From: Brachionus manjavacas
Lineage: Eukaryota; Rotifera; Eurotatoria; Ploima; Brachionidae
DNA: 64,000 bases
Reading direction: 5' to 3'
Assembly: GCA_019054805.1 (NCBI GenBank)
Contig: JAHQIY010000002.1
Span: forward strand, 3,286,001-3,350,000
Shown here: one piece after another, positions 53,641 to 64,000 of the stretch
How positions within the stretch are numbered: the stretch's first letter is position 1
Layout: the number at the start of each line of letters is the position of its first letter
Position numbers and translations under genes: made by a program
Notes under the pieces: model-generated
What the model was told of the DNA's origin: nothing
What the model saw: the letters and a program-made list of their open reading frames with translations, nothing else
Databases searched by the model: none

Positions 53641-54180
53641 ATTTCGCTGAAAAGGTTAGCCAATTACTAATACCTTCCTCAGAATGACCACCCCTACTAG
53701 ACGGGACTATTGGTGGTATATTAGCCTGACCCTAAGAATGGACAGGTTAAGATTTTGGAGCGAGCCTAGAATCCAGCATGTCTGATTCATTGATGCAAGT
53801 GAATATCAACGGTAGTATGTCGTGACTCAGGAAGGGATTTCTCAGCGATAGCTCCCACTGAACCCATTCTATTGAATGAAGCATCAGCTTCGGTTCTTAC
53901 AGAAAATTTTTGTAGCCACCCAGCTATCTTGAAACTATACATCGACAATCAATAATCGTTAATTTGGCTCTGAGAAGAGTGAGAAGGAAATGGAGAAAGT
54001 TTTATAGCGCTGAGGACTCTAATATTCATCGCTTCATGTTTCTCATGGTGAACTGGATAAAAACCGTCTTCCAAGTGAAGTTGTCACGGAGGTCCATAAA
54101 TACAAGCTGCTCTTAGTCAATCGGGCAGCTCTCGTACTTTATTTTAACACTTTTTGGTTGGTTTCTAGTTTTTTGACCTG
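53641..54180 (+). repeat. GC-richer degenerate retroelement-like stretch
   Basis: Clearly less AT-rich than the flanks, with no intact frame. Short pieces resemble LINE peptides on the plus strand: ALRRVRRKWRKFYSAED (the basic region between endonuclease and RT) and, in another frame, NRLPSEVVTEVHKYKL. Assignment is tentative. Confidence 0.35.
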
Positions 54181-54873
54181 AAAGTTATTAAATAAATTAT
54201 TTTTCAAATTAGCAGTTTTTAAATAAAACTTGCCGCTAACAGAAGATTTTACTAAAAAAATTTGTCTAATAATAAATTAAAATATTTGTTCTTTACATAT
54301 TCTGAATTAAAAAAAAAATCATGAATAAAATCTATCAAAATTTAAAAAATTATAAAATAAATCAAGTCTGTCAGTAAATCTTTAAATAAAAACAAAAAAT
54401 GATTTTTTTATCGGACAGAATTTCTGAATTTTTTGTCAAAAATTATGAATTTTCTTTTGCAGTAAATAAAGCGCAAAATCTAAAATTTAAAAATTTAATT
54501 ATTCTCAAAAATGAATATGTATCTAAATATAAAGATTCGGTTTTAAATTTATGCAGTGATGTCACGGAGTAGTTTTTTTTAAGAAAGGGTTAATTTATTA
54601 TTTAAATAGAATAAATAGAATAAGGTTGATAACACGTTAAATATGGATTATCTGAAATCAAGTATTCAGTTTAAACATCTTTTCAAAAATATGAAACAAA
54701 GATTGCATTGCAAATTTTAATAAAATATTTCAAAAAAAATAATCTATAAGTTCCTTGATCAAAGAACATTTATTAGCATTGCTTGCAAATTTTAAGCTTT
54801 AATTTAGAGCACGCATTTTTACAATAGAATTTATTACTAAAAATTAATTTTTAGATTTAGGAAGCTTTAGCAA
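54181..54873. other. Region upstream of the calcium-sensor gene
   Basis: AT-rich. A splice acceptor (TTTTTAG ending 54854) shortly before the ATG suggests a 5' UTR intron. Nothing else seen. Confidence 0.45.
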
Positions 54874-55567
54874 ATGGGTGGAAAAGGATCAAAATCAGGC
54901 AAGAAAAAAAATCCTGCCGAACTAACCGAACAAGAAATTCAACTTTTGTTGAATAACACAAATTTTACTCGTGAAGAAATAAATAAGTGGCATGAAGGTA
55001 TCTAATTCTTGTTACCTTTTAAATTTTACAAGAATATTTTTAACACAATTTTAAGGCTTCATCAAAGACTGCCCGAAGGGTCAGTTGAACAAAAAACAAT
55101 TCATCGAAGCTTACCAGGCATTTTATCCACAAGGTAAAGCAGACAAATTCTGCAGTCATGTTTTTAAAGTATTCGATTCGGACAACAGCGGTCAAATTGA
55201 CTTTACCGAATTCTTAATTGCAATTTCTGTGACTGCTCAAGGAGATGCCAAGAAAAAAATCTCAATGGCATTCAAAATGTGAGCAAAAACTTTAAAAATA
55301 AAATTTTTATTAGAATTTATAATTTCAAGGTATGACGTGGATAAAAATGGAAAAGTTGACAAGAAAGAAATGGAGAAAATAATAGAAGCTATTTATGATT
55401 TGCTTGGTGAAGAACAAAGAAAAGGTGAAAATTCACCATCTGAGCGAGTAAAGACTATTATGAGTAAATTGGACAAAGATCAAAATGGTTACTTAAGCGA
55501 AGATGAATTTGTCTCTGGCTGTTTGGAAGACTCTGTTCTAAGATCAATGCTCGCACCAAATGCTTAA
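54874..55567 (+). CDS. Neuronal calcium sensor (visinin/neurocalcin-like) protein
   Basis: Exons 54874-54997, 55056-55278 and 55330-55567 give 194 residues, the usual NCS length. The start MGGKGSK is an N-myristoylation signal (Gly2, Ser6), as expected for a calcium-myristoyl switch protein. EF-hand 1 is non-functional with the family's Cys-Pro (KDCPKG). EF2 ([12 protein letters not shown]), EF3 ([12 protein letters not shown]) and EF4 ([12 protein letters not shown]) keep the calcium-binding loop residues, so three calcium ions are likely. The loop between EF3 and EF4 is short. The Lys-rich N-terminal insert (SGKKKNP) is unusual and could help membrane binding. It probably acts at membranes of excitable or secretory cells. 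Poly(A) signal AATAAA near 55610. Which NCS subfamily it belongs to is not decided. Confidence 0.93.
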
Positions 55568-58277
55568 ACTCAAAGAATTTTAGTCATAATTTTTTATTTT
55601 TAAATGTCTAATAAAACTATCTAAATTATGTAGTAACTTCAGAAGTTTTCTAGTATTTTTTTATTCCGTGTTACTAAGGTAACCTATTAAAACTTGAAAA
55701 ATTAATGATTACTTTATAATTGATTTAAATTGAGTTATTTTCTTTTAGTTTTCATTTGTTCTAGCAGGTTTTTGTTATTGAATAATATTGACAAACTCAA
55801 GAACGAAAAACAATAGAGGCCGTCGATAGTCGCTAATTTTTTTTCATTCATTTAAAAATAAATTGAATCAACTGAGTTAAAGGTTGAACTTTTCTTACCA
55901 AGAGAGTTAATTTTAGGGATTTCTTAAGGTTATTTATTCTTTTTAAATAACCAACGACTTAATATTTTTGAAATGAATAAAAATAGCCAAACGCTTCGAG
56001 AAATTTTTTATTTTTTCCAAAATTTTAATTTCACTATTTCAAAAATCAGTCTTGAAAAAATACGAGAACCTTTTTTTGTTGAGTAAAAAAGGATATGTAG
56101 AAAAAATAATTTTAAAGCATTTTATTTTTAGTTCTAAAATTTAATTGTGAAGCCTAATTAATTCAAGCCTAGCTGTTTTTATGTATACTAATACCTGTAA
56201 TTACTTTACTGAACAAAAATTTCAAAATAAATAGAAAAATTTCAGTCGAGTTTTATTAAATTTAAAGAGTGTTTAAAAATGCGGATTTTTAAGCGTCTAA
56301 TGTAAATGCAATATTTTTCTAAATTTTTAAAAGTATTATAAATTTAAAAAATTCTAAACTCGAACTTTTTTGAATAACAGTTTAGTAATTTTTTAGCTGT
56401 TGGCGAGTATTGTTTCAATTCCATTAGGTATACAATACAAAAAACAAAGATAGGCCTTGAAATAAAAAAAATATATACTATTTTTATTTATTGTTATTTT
56501 TATCTAAAGATTATGCAATTATTTTGAAAAATAGTAACTTTTAATTAAAGAAAAATTTGCTTTAATTTTTTTAACTAATCAGTTAAATTTGAGAATAAGC
56601 CGAAAATTTCCCTAAGAATCAGCTCGGCTCAAAATACATCAGTATCCATATACAGACAATGAATTTGCAAAAATAAAGTATGAAACTATTAGAACTTAAT
56701 TCATTTTATGTCATATATTAAAAGAATTGTCAACAAATAAGTAAAGCTTAATAAAAAAAGAAAGGTTAGTAGAAAATTGCTTATTTGAAAGGTAATGACG
56801 GGGTTTGATTAATTTCATTAATTTATTAAAAAGAATCCTATAAAACTTTAGGCTTAGTAGAGCCAGTCTGTACAAGATTCAAGATTAGAATATTTTTTAA
56901 ATTATCTTTAATAATATTATTTAATTTTTTAAAATTTAAATACTTTAATAAAGGAGCTATGTCAATAGAAAAAGACTTGGTTGTGGGCGAGTCGATTACC
57001 ATAAAATTACAGATCTGGAAGAATAGGAAATTAAATTTTATTGATTCATTAAAAGATAGCTTAGAATAAATATAAAGCTCATTGAAACTAAAAAATTTTC
57101 CAATTTTTAGATTCTCGACATGGCTTGATGATTTAACATTTGGCTTAATTAATTGTTTATTGAGTCTTTTGTGACAACATTCATTGCTGAGAGCTCTAAA
57201 TCATTTTTATATTATTAATATTAATATTAATATTAAACATCTATTGTATTAAAAATTTGTCGTAGTAAATTCGGAAAAGCCTGCCAGTTAATTTTTAATT
57301 TTTAACTGGGCTATTTTTTGGTTGTTAAGTTTGACGCTTTTTATATGCTGGTTTAGAAAATAAATGTGAACGAAAGTATTAAGAGTAAAAAACAAAAACC
57401 AAGGATAAATTCTATTGATTTTCTATCAAAAGTTTGGTCTTTAAACCGGTCAGTTTTTTTTTTGTTTTTTTTTTCAGAAATCGTTTTTCTGAGTCTGTCA
57501 TTTAAAAAAGCCATAATTCAAGCTGAAAATTATTTATAAATAAAATTTTTCTGAGATAATTTTTTTAAAATAAATATTTAAATTTAAGATTAAGAAAAAA
57601 AATAAATTAGTTTTTTTTATCAAATAATAATTAACTCTATGATGTAAAAAATGTCAATTTGGTTTATTTTAATTTTTTTAATGCAATCAGTTTCTAGAAC
57701 GAAAAAATTTAATAAAATTAATTTTTGAATGGGATTCAAAAATTGAAAAAAATTCAAATTCAAAATCTTTTACTTTTTGTTATTTTTTAATTGCTAAAAA
57801 TTCAAGATACTCTGCCATTTATTCCATTCATTGTTTATCCGTAAAATCGAATTGAAGTCGGAAGTTTTTACGTAATAAAATAAATTTTCTAATCTAAATA
57901 ATAAATAAAAAAAAGTTGCCAAACAAACTAAAAAATCTTAAAATAACCAAATTTCGAAAGAAAAAAATTTCAAAGTTTTCTTTGATTGTGACCCCAAATA
58001 AACAAGTAATGTCTAGAGAAACCAAGTAGAAATTAAAAGCCAAATTTACAGTTTACTGCTAGCTTTGCGATTATTTCAGTTTTAAAAGCTTAGTGATGAC
58101 TGAACCCAATTTAGTCTTTTAATTAAATATTTGTCAATCTAAGTCAACACTTCGGATAATGATTTCGAATAATTTTTTAATAATTCAAGCATTTTGAGAG
58201 TCTAGTTTAAATTTAAATTTTATTTTTTTTTACTTCACCTGGAAACGAAATAGTATTTATGAGTTCAATTGGAAAAA
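55568..58277. other. Long AT-rich intergenic region
   Basis: No gene recognised. It holds a short AATATT-type microsatellite (57211-57236) and, at about 57269-57287, a 19-bp phrase (AATTCGGAAAAGCCTGCCA) also present in the coding sequence of the next gene. A short uORF (ATG at 58259) precedes that gene's start. Confidence 0.55.
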
Positions 58278-61200
58278 ATGGAAAGGATTAATAAAACTAT
58301 TAAGAGTTTTAGATTTAAAAAAATGGACTGCATCGGATATCGATTAAGTGGCGAATTGTCGGATATAACCGTAGTGGTAGACGATCAAGAGTTTCATTTG
58401 CACAAATTTCCGCTATTTGTCCGCAGTAATTATTTTAAAAATTTGTCAAGTCTTCAAAATGACTCGAGTCGACCAAAATCTCGAGTGGTTCTGGAAAATT
58501 TTCCTGGCGGACCAAGCACATTTGAAGTAATTGCCGACTACTGCTACAATAAAGAAGTGGACATAAACATGAACAATGTAGTGTCGGTAAAATGTGCAGC
58601 TGAGTATTTGGAAATGACCGGAGGAACAGGCCGAAGCGGACTTGTAATGCTCTCAGACAACATTCTTTTCGATCTAACCTACTCAGCAAAGACCAAACGA
58701 GATTTTTATTTACCTCTAGTCTTGCTTGACAAAGCAGCTAAGTACAAAGCTTACGCTGATAATTCTGGCTTAGCCAGCAAATTAATAGAATCGGTGGTAG
58801 AAAATTTGAATAATTTTCTTCAATCTTCGGCAGTCTATGACCGAATTGAGAACAACTCCAAGAGTCGTAAGCCATCGCGGATTTCCCTAAGCGAAGATAG
58901 CCTAAAAATATTGAATGATCTTCCATTGGACTGGATGAATGAGCTTATTAAGATAGGAGCTCGTGTGAGCTTGAATCGAGCCACCCTTTCAGTGATCATT
59001 GAGAACTACATTGACCACAACACTGGCTTAAACCCGCACTGTCAACCTAGAGCAGAAAAAAACGCTTCAAATCTTATGGCAATAGCTGCCAGCGTTTTAA
59101 AAGTTGACAAGAAATTAAGCAACATAGATAAATATGACTCTGATTCGGAACAAGGGCCTACAGGAGAATTTAATTTGATTAACATCGCTGCTGACATTCT
59201 CTCGCCCAAGACCGACAATTTAGCTTCCATAGCTAGTGACATTTTGAATTCGGAAAAGCCTGCCAATTTGATTTCAATTGCCAGCGATGTGTTGGCAGAA
59301 GAGCCGGCTCCATCAACTAATTTGAAACAAATTGCAGCAGACATTTTGGATAAAGAAGAGAAAAAAGAAAATTTGGTTTCGATTGCTGGAGAAATTTTGG
59401 AAAATGAGCAACCAACGCATTTGATCTCAATTGCTGGTCAAATGCTCGAGTCCAAAGATGACAATTTAAAATCCATAGCTGCTGAAATAATCAGACCAAA
59501 TTTTACCGATGCAAATAAATTAAAAATTATTGAAAAATTGAGTGCAACATTGGTCGATCTGAGGTTGGAGCCAGAATTTTCTATCTCTTGGCTTTTGATT
59601 TACATGAACATTTTGCATGAATTGAATGCCGATCAGCCAGTACGATCAGCATTCAATTCTTGGACATGGAATGCCATAAATGACTTAAAGTCGGATTCCA
59701 AAGAGCTTAGCTCAGTGCCATCGTCAGTCATGGTCGATCTAGCCAAGGATATATCTCACCGTGAATCGGTAAATGCCACCAATCTGATAGATTTACTGGA
59801 TAAGTACGTGAAAGATATGATTCAAGAGAATAAAATGGATACTGATACTTTTATTAAATTGGTATCCTCGATTCCTAAAGAAAAAAGATGTTCTTTTGAC
59901 CGTATTGCTGATTTAGTTCTTGACTTACTAAATAAAGAAAGTCGTAATATTGACTCTGAAAAGCAACAGCAATTGTTGGACTTGATCGATTTTGATAAAC
60001 TTAATGAGACTACTTTGATAAAATGTAACGAATGTGAATTTATTCCACAAAAATACGTGACCAGAGCTGCATTGAATTTGTGTGTTAAACTAAGAAAACA
60101 AGTTGATGATGCAAATCTTTTAGCCAAAAGCCATGACTACAAAAGTTATGATTATAGTAAACCGACAAAGATTAAAGTTGATATAGAACCGAGCTATTCG
60201 TTGACAAGCAAGTATTCGCAACCAAAATATGGCTCTTCATGTAAGTTTTTTTATTTTATTTTGAGCTTTAATACTAAAAAAAGTTAATATCTTATCAATC
60301 GTCTAAATTCCAGACTTGCTTATAAGACACATTTTTAAGTCTAAGTCACAAAAATTTAAGTCAAAGTCATGACTTGAACTAAATTTTTTTTTTTATAATT
60401 AACAATCACAAAAATCATAAAATATTAAAAAATTGAATTCTATTTCTTTAAGAAATGTATCACCTATTTATAAATGTGCGTTATTAAACGAAATATATTT
60501 TTGTCTGAAGGCTGAACCTTATGAATAAATGCAGAAAACTCTGACCGATAGAATTCTAAGATTATGGTTAATTTAGAAATTTATTTCATTAAAAAAAAAA
60601 ATTTTAGGTCACTGACTTGACTTGGAAAAAAAAATATTGAAGTCAAGTCATAAATTTGACTTAAAAAAAAACTAAGTCATTGACTTGACTTGACTTAATA
60701 CTTGTGACTTAAAAACAAATCTGCTAAATACTTAGTTCAGAATTCAAAAAACTAAAATAAAATAATATTTATTTATTTAAATTATTTTAAAAAAACGTCT
60801 GACAACTCAAAAAAACGTCTGAATCGAAGTTCTTTTTTTAGCCTAGTGATTGAATAAAATGTTTTTTTTTTATAATTAACAATCACAAAAATCATAAAAT
60901 GATCTGAGGATACCGAGTGTAACCTTTGGCAGAACAGATAAGAGCTGATATGATGTAGCCTTATAACCTACATCCACACAGGCACCTCTGTGTCACAGCT
61001 ATACTTACTACTACTACTACTACTAAGTATAGTTTGGGAGATCCTCGAATTTGTCCGAATGGCTTACGCCTTCGTCTAAACTTTACGTCTAAATTGTTAA
61101 AAAGTTATCATATGTGTATAAAAAGACTGATTTAAAAAAGAAGAGTTCAAAATTTAAGGAAATTAGTGAATTATGTTAAAATTTGATGTTAAAACGTTAA

Positions 61201-62642
61201 AAGATAAAAAGCATCTTTAAGTGTCTTGAATTTTATATTTTTAGATGGCAGCGTGTACTGAATAAGATTTAATGGTAAGCAAATAATAAAAAATAAATAT
61301 TAAGGAAAAAAAAGATATAAAAAAAAGTTATTTATGTTAAATTAGTTGGAAATTTTAATTACTAAACATAGTTCTATTTTATAAAACAAATTACATTAAA
61401 TTATCTAAAAATCAACAAAACGTAATTTCGTCGATCTTTTCATGATGTTCCCAGCGAGCCCACATATTGATTAAAAAATAACATTGTCATCAGTGTTAAT
61501 TTTTCTCGTAAACAATTGAACTCATTTGATCCTTATAATTTAAAAATTTTAATTATCTTTTAAATAATTGTAAAAATTTTGATGGCTTAAATTCATCAAA
61601 TTTTGTATTTTTCTCAACTAATTAAAAAAATAGAATTAATAAAATTATGACCAAAAAATTTTTTAATTTTTTGTTTTAATATCTTTAAGACGGAATTTTT
61701 TCAAGAATCTTTATTTTATCCTTTTATTTTTTTGAACTAAGTTGATTATAAAACCGAATAAAACCTAGAGCCGGTCTGCCTGTCCTACTTCTTTTAACCA
61801 ATATTTCTCATAATATCTATGCAATGTTATTTTTAAGCTGAAAATTATTTTGTGCACTTATTTAATCTTATTAAATTCAAAAAAGAGGGTTTAAACGAAT
61901 GCTAAACGCCATTCGGACGTTCCCGAGATCTACTAACTAACTTTTGAAAAAAAAAATTGAAATTATTTTTAATTGATTGTTAGGCATTTAAATATTTTAT
62001 TTTCTTGGTTTCGAAATTAACATTAAATTTATGAAGCATGTTTTAGAAAGGGTCGAGTTTTTGATAATAAATTTTATATTTTAATTTATGACAATATTTA
62101 ATTTTATTTCAGAAAAAATAATATTTTTTATAAATAAAATAAAACAAATTAAATTCTAATACTCTATTTACAGAAAACTTATTATAGTGATATTATTGAT
62201 TAAATTTTTTATTAAGAATTTAGACGAAAAGCTTTTTAGTTTTATTAATAGAACTAATCATCACTTTTTTCTAGCCACGGTTAAGAAAGATGATTATCTA
62301 TTTGATTATGAGAAAAAATACCCAAGCACAAAAACTAGCAAAACAACTTATACACCGTTGTTGAGCACACCATCATCAAATGCTACTAGCAAAAAACCTA
62401 CATATCCAAAATATGGCAGCACTTCGTCGAGTCTTAATAAAACGTCAAGTAAAGATAATTATACTAACAATTATAAGAGCAAATACTCAAAGAGCGTTTA
62501 CCAAACTTATCGCCAATATCATCACCATCACGACTGTTTAGATAACGGCTTCGATGATGTGTATGATTTTGTCGATTATTTTGATGACAATGACTCGGTC
62601 AACAATTACAGTTCATATTATGGATATTCAAAAATTTTCTAA
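58278..62642 (+). CDS. BTB-NPH3 domain protein with internal helical repeats
   Basis: Two exons, 58278-60240 and 62275-62642, joined through a split Ser codon, giving 776 residues. Residues about 25-115 are a BTB domain in the NPH3 style: SDITVVVDDQEFHLHKFPL, FPGGPSTFEVIADYCYNK, VVSVKCAAEYLEMT. The NPH3 region follows in two parts: LPLDWMNELIKIGARVSL, and later NATNLIDLLDKYVKDMI, FIKLVSSIPKEKR, RIADLVLDLLNKES and the LLDLIDFDKLN..A..N block, in the same order as plant NPH3/RPT2/NPY proteins. Between them lie eight NLxSIAxDIL repeats (residues about 265-408). The C-terminus is Ser/Thr/Tyr/Lys-rich, then HHHHD and an Asp/Tyr-rich tail. Plant members are CUL3 adaptors in phototropism and auxin signalling; the animal role is unknown. 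The ATG at 58278 is used because the upstream frame has none. Intron 1 (2 kb) contains a MITE and a LINE tail. Confidence 0.85.
59068..59500 (+). repeat. Eight in-gene repeats encoding NL-x-S-I-A-x-D-I-L
   Basis: Units in order: NLMAIAASVL, NLINIAADIL, NLASIASDIL, NLISIASDVL, NLKQIAADIL, NLVSIAGEIL, HLISIAGQML, NLKSIAAEII. They are spaced 15-20 residues apart with charged linkers. Hydrophobic residues fall on one face of a short helix. The DNA copies have diverged, so selection at the protein level is likely. Confidence 0.9.
60311..60723. mobile_element. hAT-type MITE in the NPH3 gene intron
   Basis: The ends are CAGACTTGCTTATAAG and, on the complement of the right end, CAGATTTGTTTTTAAG. The flanks CTAAATTC (left) and CTAAATAC (right) look like an 8-bp target-site duplication with one mismatch. 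CAG ends and an 8-bp duplication are typical of hAT elements. Subterminal AAGTCA/TGACTT motifs occur many times in both arms. No coding sequence. Confidence 0.8.
60901..61027 (+). repeat. Solo LINE 3' end with (TAC)n tail
   Basis: GC-richer sequence (ACCGAGTGTAACCTTTGGCA; CACACAGGCACCTCTGTG) ending in six or seven TAC/ACT units at about 61003-61025. The LINE at 5.3 kb ends with the same type of TAC microsatellite. Likely a severely 5'-truncated insertion in the intron. Confidence 0.6.
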
Positions 62643-63239
62643 TCAAAATTCGTTAGTCTTTTTTTATCTAATTGAATTTATTTTATATTTTAGTGTACGG
62701 ATTCAATAGATTTAGACGGTTCAAATAGCAATTTTTTTTAAAAACCCTACTTCCGAAATTTAAGCTTTATTGATTCAAAGAAAACCAAAAGCCATTTCGA
62801 TTTTAGAATTTACTTTTTCTAGTAGTAATCAACTAACACCATCATTAGAAGAAGCAAATTGTGTCTAGAAGTTAAGCTTTTATTTTTTTTTCAATTATTA
62901 ATAAGGTTTAAATTTTAAAATTAGTGATAAATAAAATTGAAAATCGCTTTAATAGTTAAATATTTTTCTTAAAATTTACCTTTCTATCTTTAATTTTTAA
63001 TAAATTATTTTAATAACTTTTATTTTTTTTAACTTTTATTTTGAAAAGATAATAATATAAAGCTGCAACGATAACCATGACACCATGAACACTGTAAGTG
63101 TTCACTGTGCCGACTTTTGAATCACGCTTTCGGCGAAATTTCCATTTTTTTGTGATTTTGTGTTTGATTGATAAAAAATTTAGTATTTAATTATTTCGGA
63201 TTTTTGATTTTGAATACTATCGTGGTTCGCTTTGAAAAT
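62643..63239. other. AT-rich 3' flank
   Basis: No gene recognised. A perfect 8-bp-arm hairpin (TGAACACTGTAAGTGTTCA) lies at 63086. Confidence 0.5.
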
Positions 63240-63680
63240 GTTCTTTGTTAAGGAATCGTCAAAAAATACGGTAGTCTGTTCCAAACTGGAATAATACTGT
63301 TTAGGAGGAAGTTTCCTCGTTGATCACAGATCCTATCATTTGCCTCATCTATCGATCCTATTTTACGGGTTCCAAATTGACTCTATTTCCGAGGTGAAGT
63401 CAAACGTACACACCATTATAAGTTCCTTATGAGCTAGATTCTGAGGTTCCTTTCGGACTCGGTTCCTGATAAATCATGTCTTGCCGTCTAAGTTCTTCAT
63501 TCAGTAAGTTATTGGTGGTATATTGGTTTTGGTGTTTTTGTATGATTTTCGAAAAAAGATATTTTTTTATTTTGGCAAATTAAATATCATTATCTATCTG
63601 AGATATTCTCTCTCTATCCGACATATTTCTAATTACCGCGATGATCTTACAATCTTCCGCGAAAAAGTTAAAAAGTGTGA
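63240..63680 (-). pseudogene. LINE RT fragment with internal deletion
   Basis: On the minus strand: LFAEDCKIIAVIRNMSDRER at about 63600-63670, corresponding to YADDSKILGVINNLCDR of the LINE at 6.2 kb but with the second catalytic Asp region altered (AED for ADD); and GNFLLNSIIPVWNRLPYFL near 63240-63320, corresponding to the NFF.NRV.P.WN.LP C-terminus. The part between is shortened and disrupted. Confidence 0.75.
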
Positions 63681-64000
63681 GATTATTTCTGGAAATTTTT
63701 AAGAAATTTAAAAATTTCAATTGAATTAGATTAGAAAAAAAATCAAAATAATTTTCTAAAATATTTTGAAGCTTAAACTTTCAAGAAATTAAAATGTTTT
63801 TAGCTGTGTTAAAAAACTTTTCTGATAAGTTATTTAATCACAGAATTGTTGGTATTTAATTTTTTAAGTTGGAATTTTAATAAAATAAAATAAAATTTTA
63901 ATTAAATATTTTTAAATGATTTTATAATACCGAAATCCTGTTTTTATCTATTAAAAATTAAAAACAACATTTTTAGATTTAAATTGAAACACAAGAATCA
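63681..64000. other. AT-rich right edge
   Basis: Nothing recognised. Confidence 0.5.

Noticed and set aside
59042-59344. Minus-strand open frame over the NPH3-gene repeats
   Set aside because: Antisense shadow of the coding repeats.
60300-60720. CRISPR-like array suggested by repeated AAGTCA words
   Set aside because: The words are six bases, irregularly spaced and inverted between the two arms, as in a MITE; the genome is eukaryotic.
63086-63104. Perfect hairpin TGAACACTGTAAGTGTTCA as a regulatory site
   Set aside because: No gene nearby to regulate; one short palindrome is expected by chance in repeats.

Overview
The window is nuclear DNA from an animal. It is very AT-rich, the genes have GT-AG introns (many only about 50-110 bp), and the gene set is metazoan: VPS13D, HGD, a GalNAc-transferase, FAU, an EF-hand neuronal calcium sensor, RPUSD3 and an inhibitory-SMAD-like MH2 protein. 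Relics of non-LTR, Tc1/mariner, MULE and hAT-type elements are scattered throughout. A small, AT-rich protostome such as a monogonont rotifer would fit, but that is a guess; no sequence here proves the species. All splice sites were placed by eye from reading-frame continuity and conserved protein junctions.

Layout. 1-5 kb: the last exon of an unrecognised gene, then six tRNA genes (three Lys-CTT, three Thr-AGT) around an intronless RING-like/WD40 gene. 5.3-9 kb: a decayed APE-type LINE on the minus strand, a foldback MITE and LINE tails. 9.5-24.8 kb: a four-exon VPS13D gene whose second intron holds a sense-strand LINE. 25-37.6 kb: seven paralogous genes for small secreted proteins with a conserved four-cysteine C-terminal domain. 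Each begins with a signal peptide, most have an unrelated low-complexity segment and a dibasic site before that domain. RPUSD3 and an unknown coiled-coil-like gene sit inside this cluster, tail to tail with overlapping stop codons. 37.7-43 kb: a Tc1 relic, the complete eight-exon HGD gene, a MULE relic and a large foldback element. 43.6-47.1 kb: a GalNAc-transferase gene with two sets of duplicated, apparently mutually exclusive exons, divergent from FAU (ubiquitin-like/eS30). 47-54 kb: repeat-rich DNA with a short MH2-only I-SMAD-like gene. 54.9-55.6 kb: an NCS-family gene. 58.3-62.6 kb: a BTB-NPH3 gene of plant-like architecture with eight internal repeats of a short helix-like motif. The right edge holds another LINE relic.

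The genes do not form one pathway. The most interesting items are (1) the secreted four-cysteine family, with variable N-termini on a shared and partly homogenised C-terminal domain, including an RFGKR amidation-type site; (2) the GalNAc-transferase, whose duplicated catalytic (x3) and lectin (x2) exons could give six isoforms; and (3) the NPH3-type protein in an animal genome.
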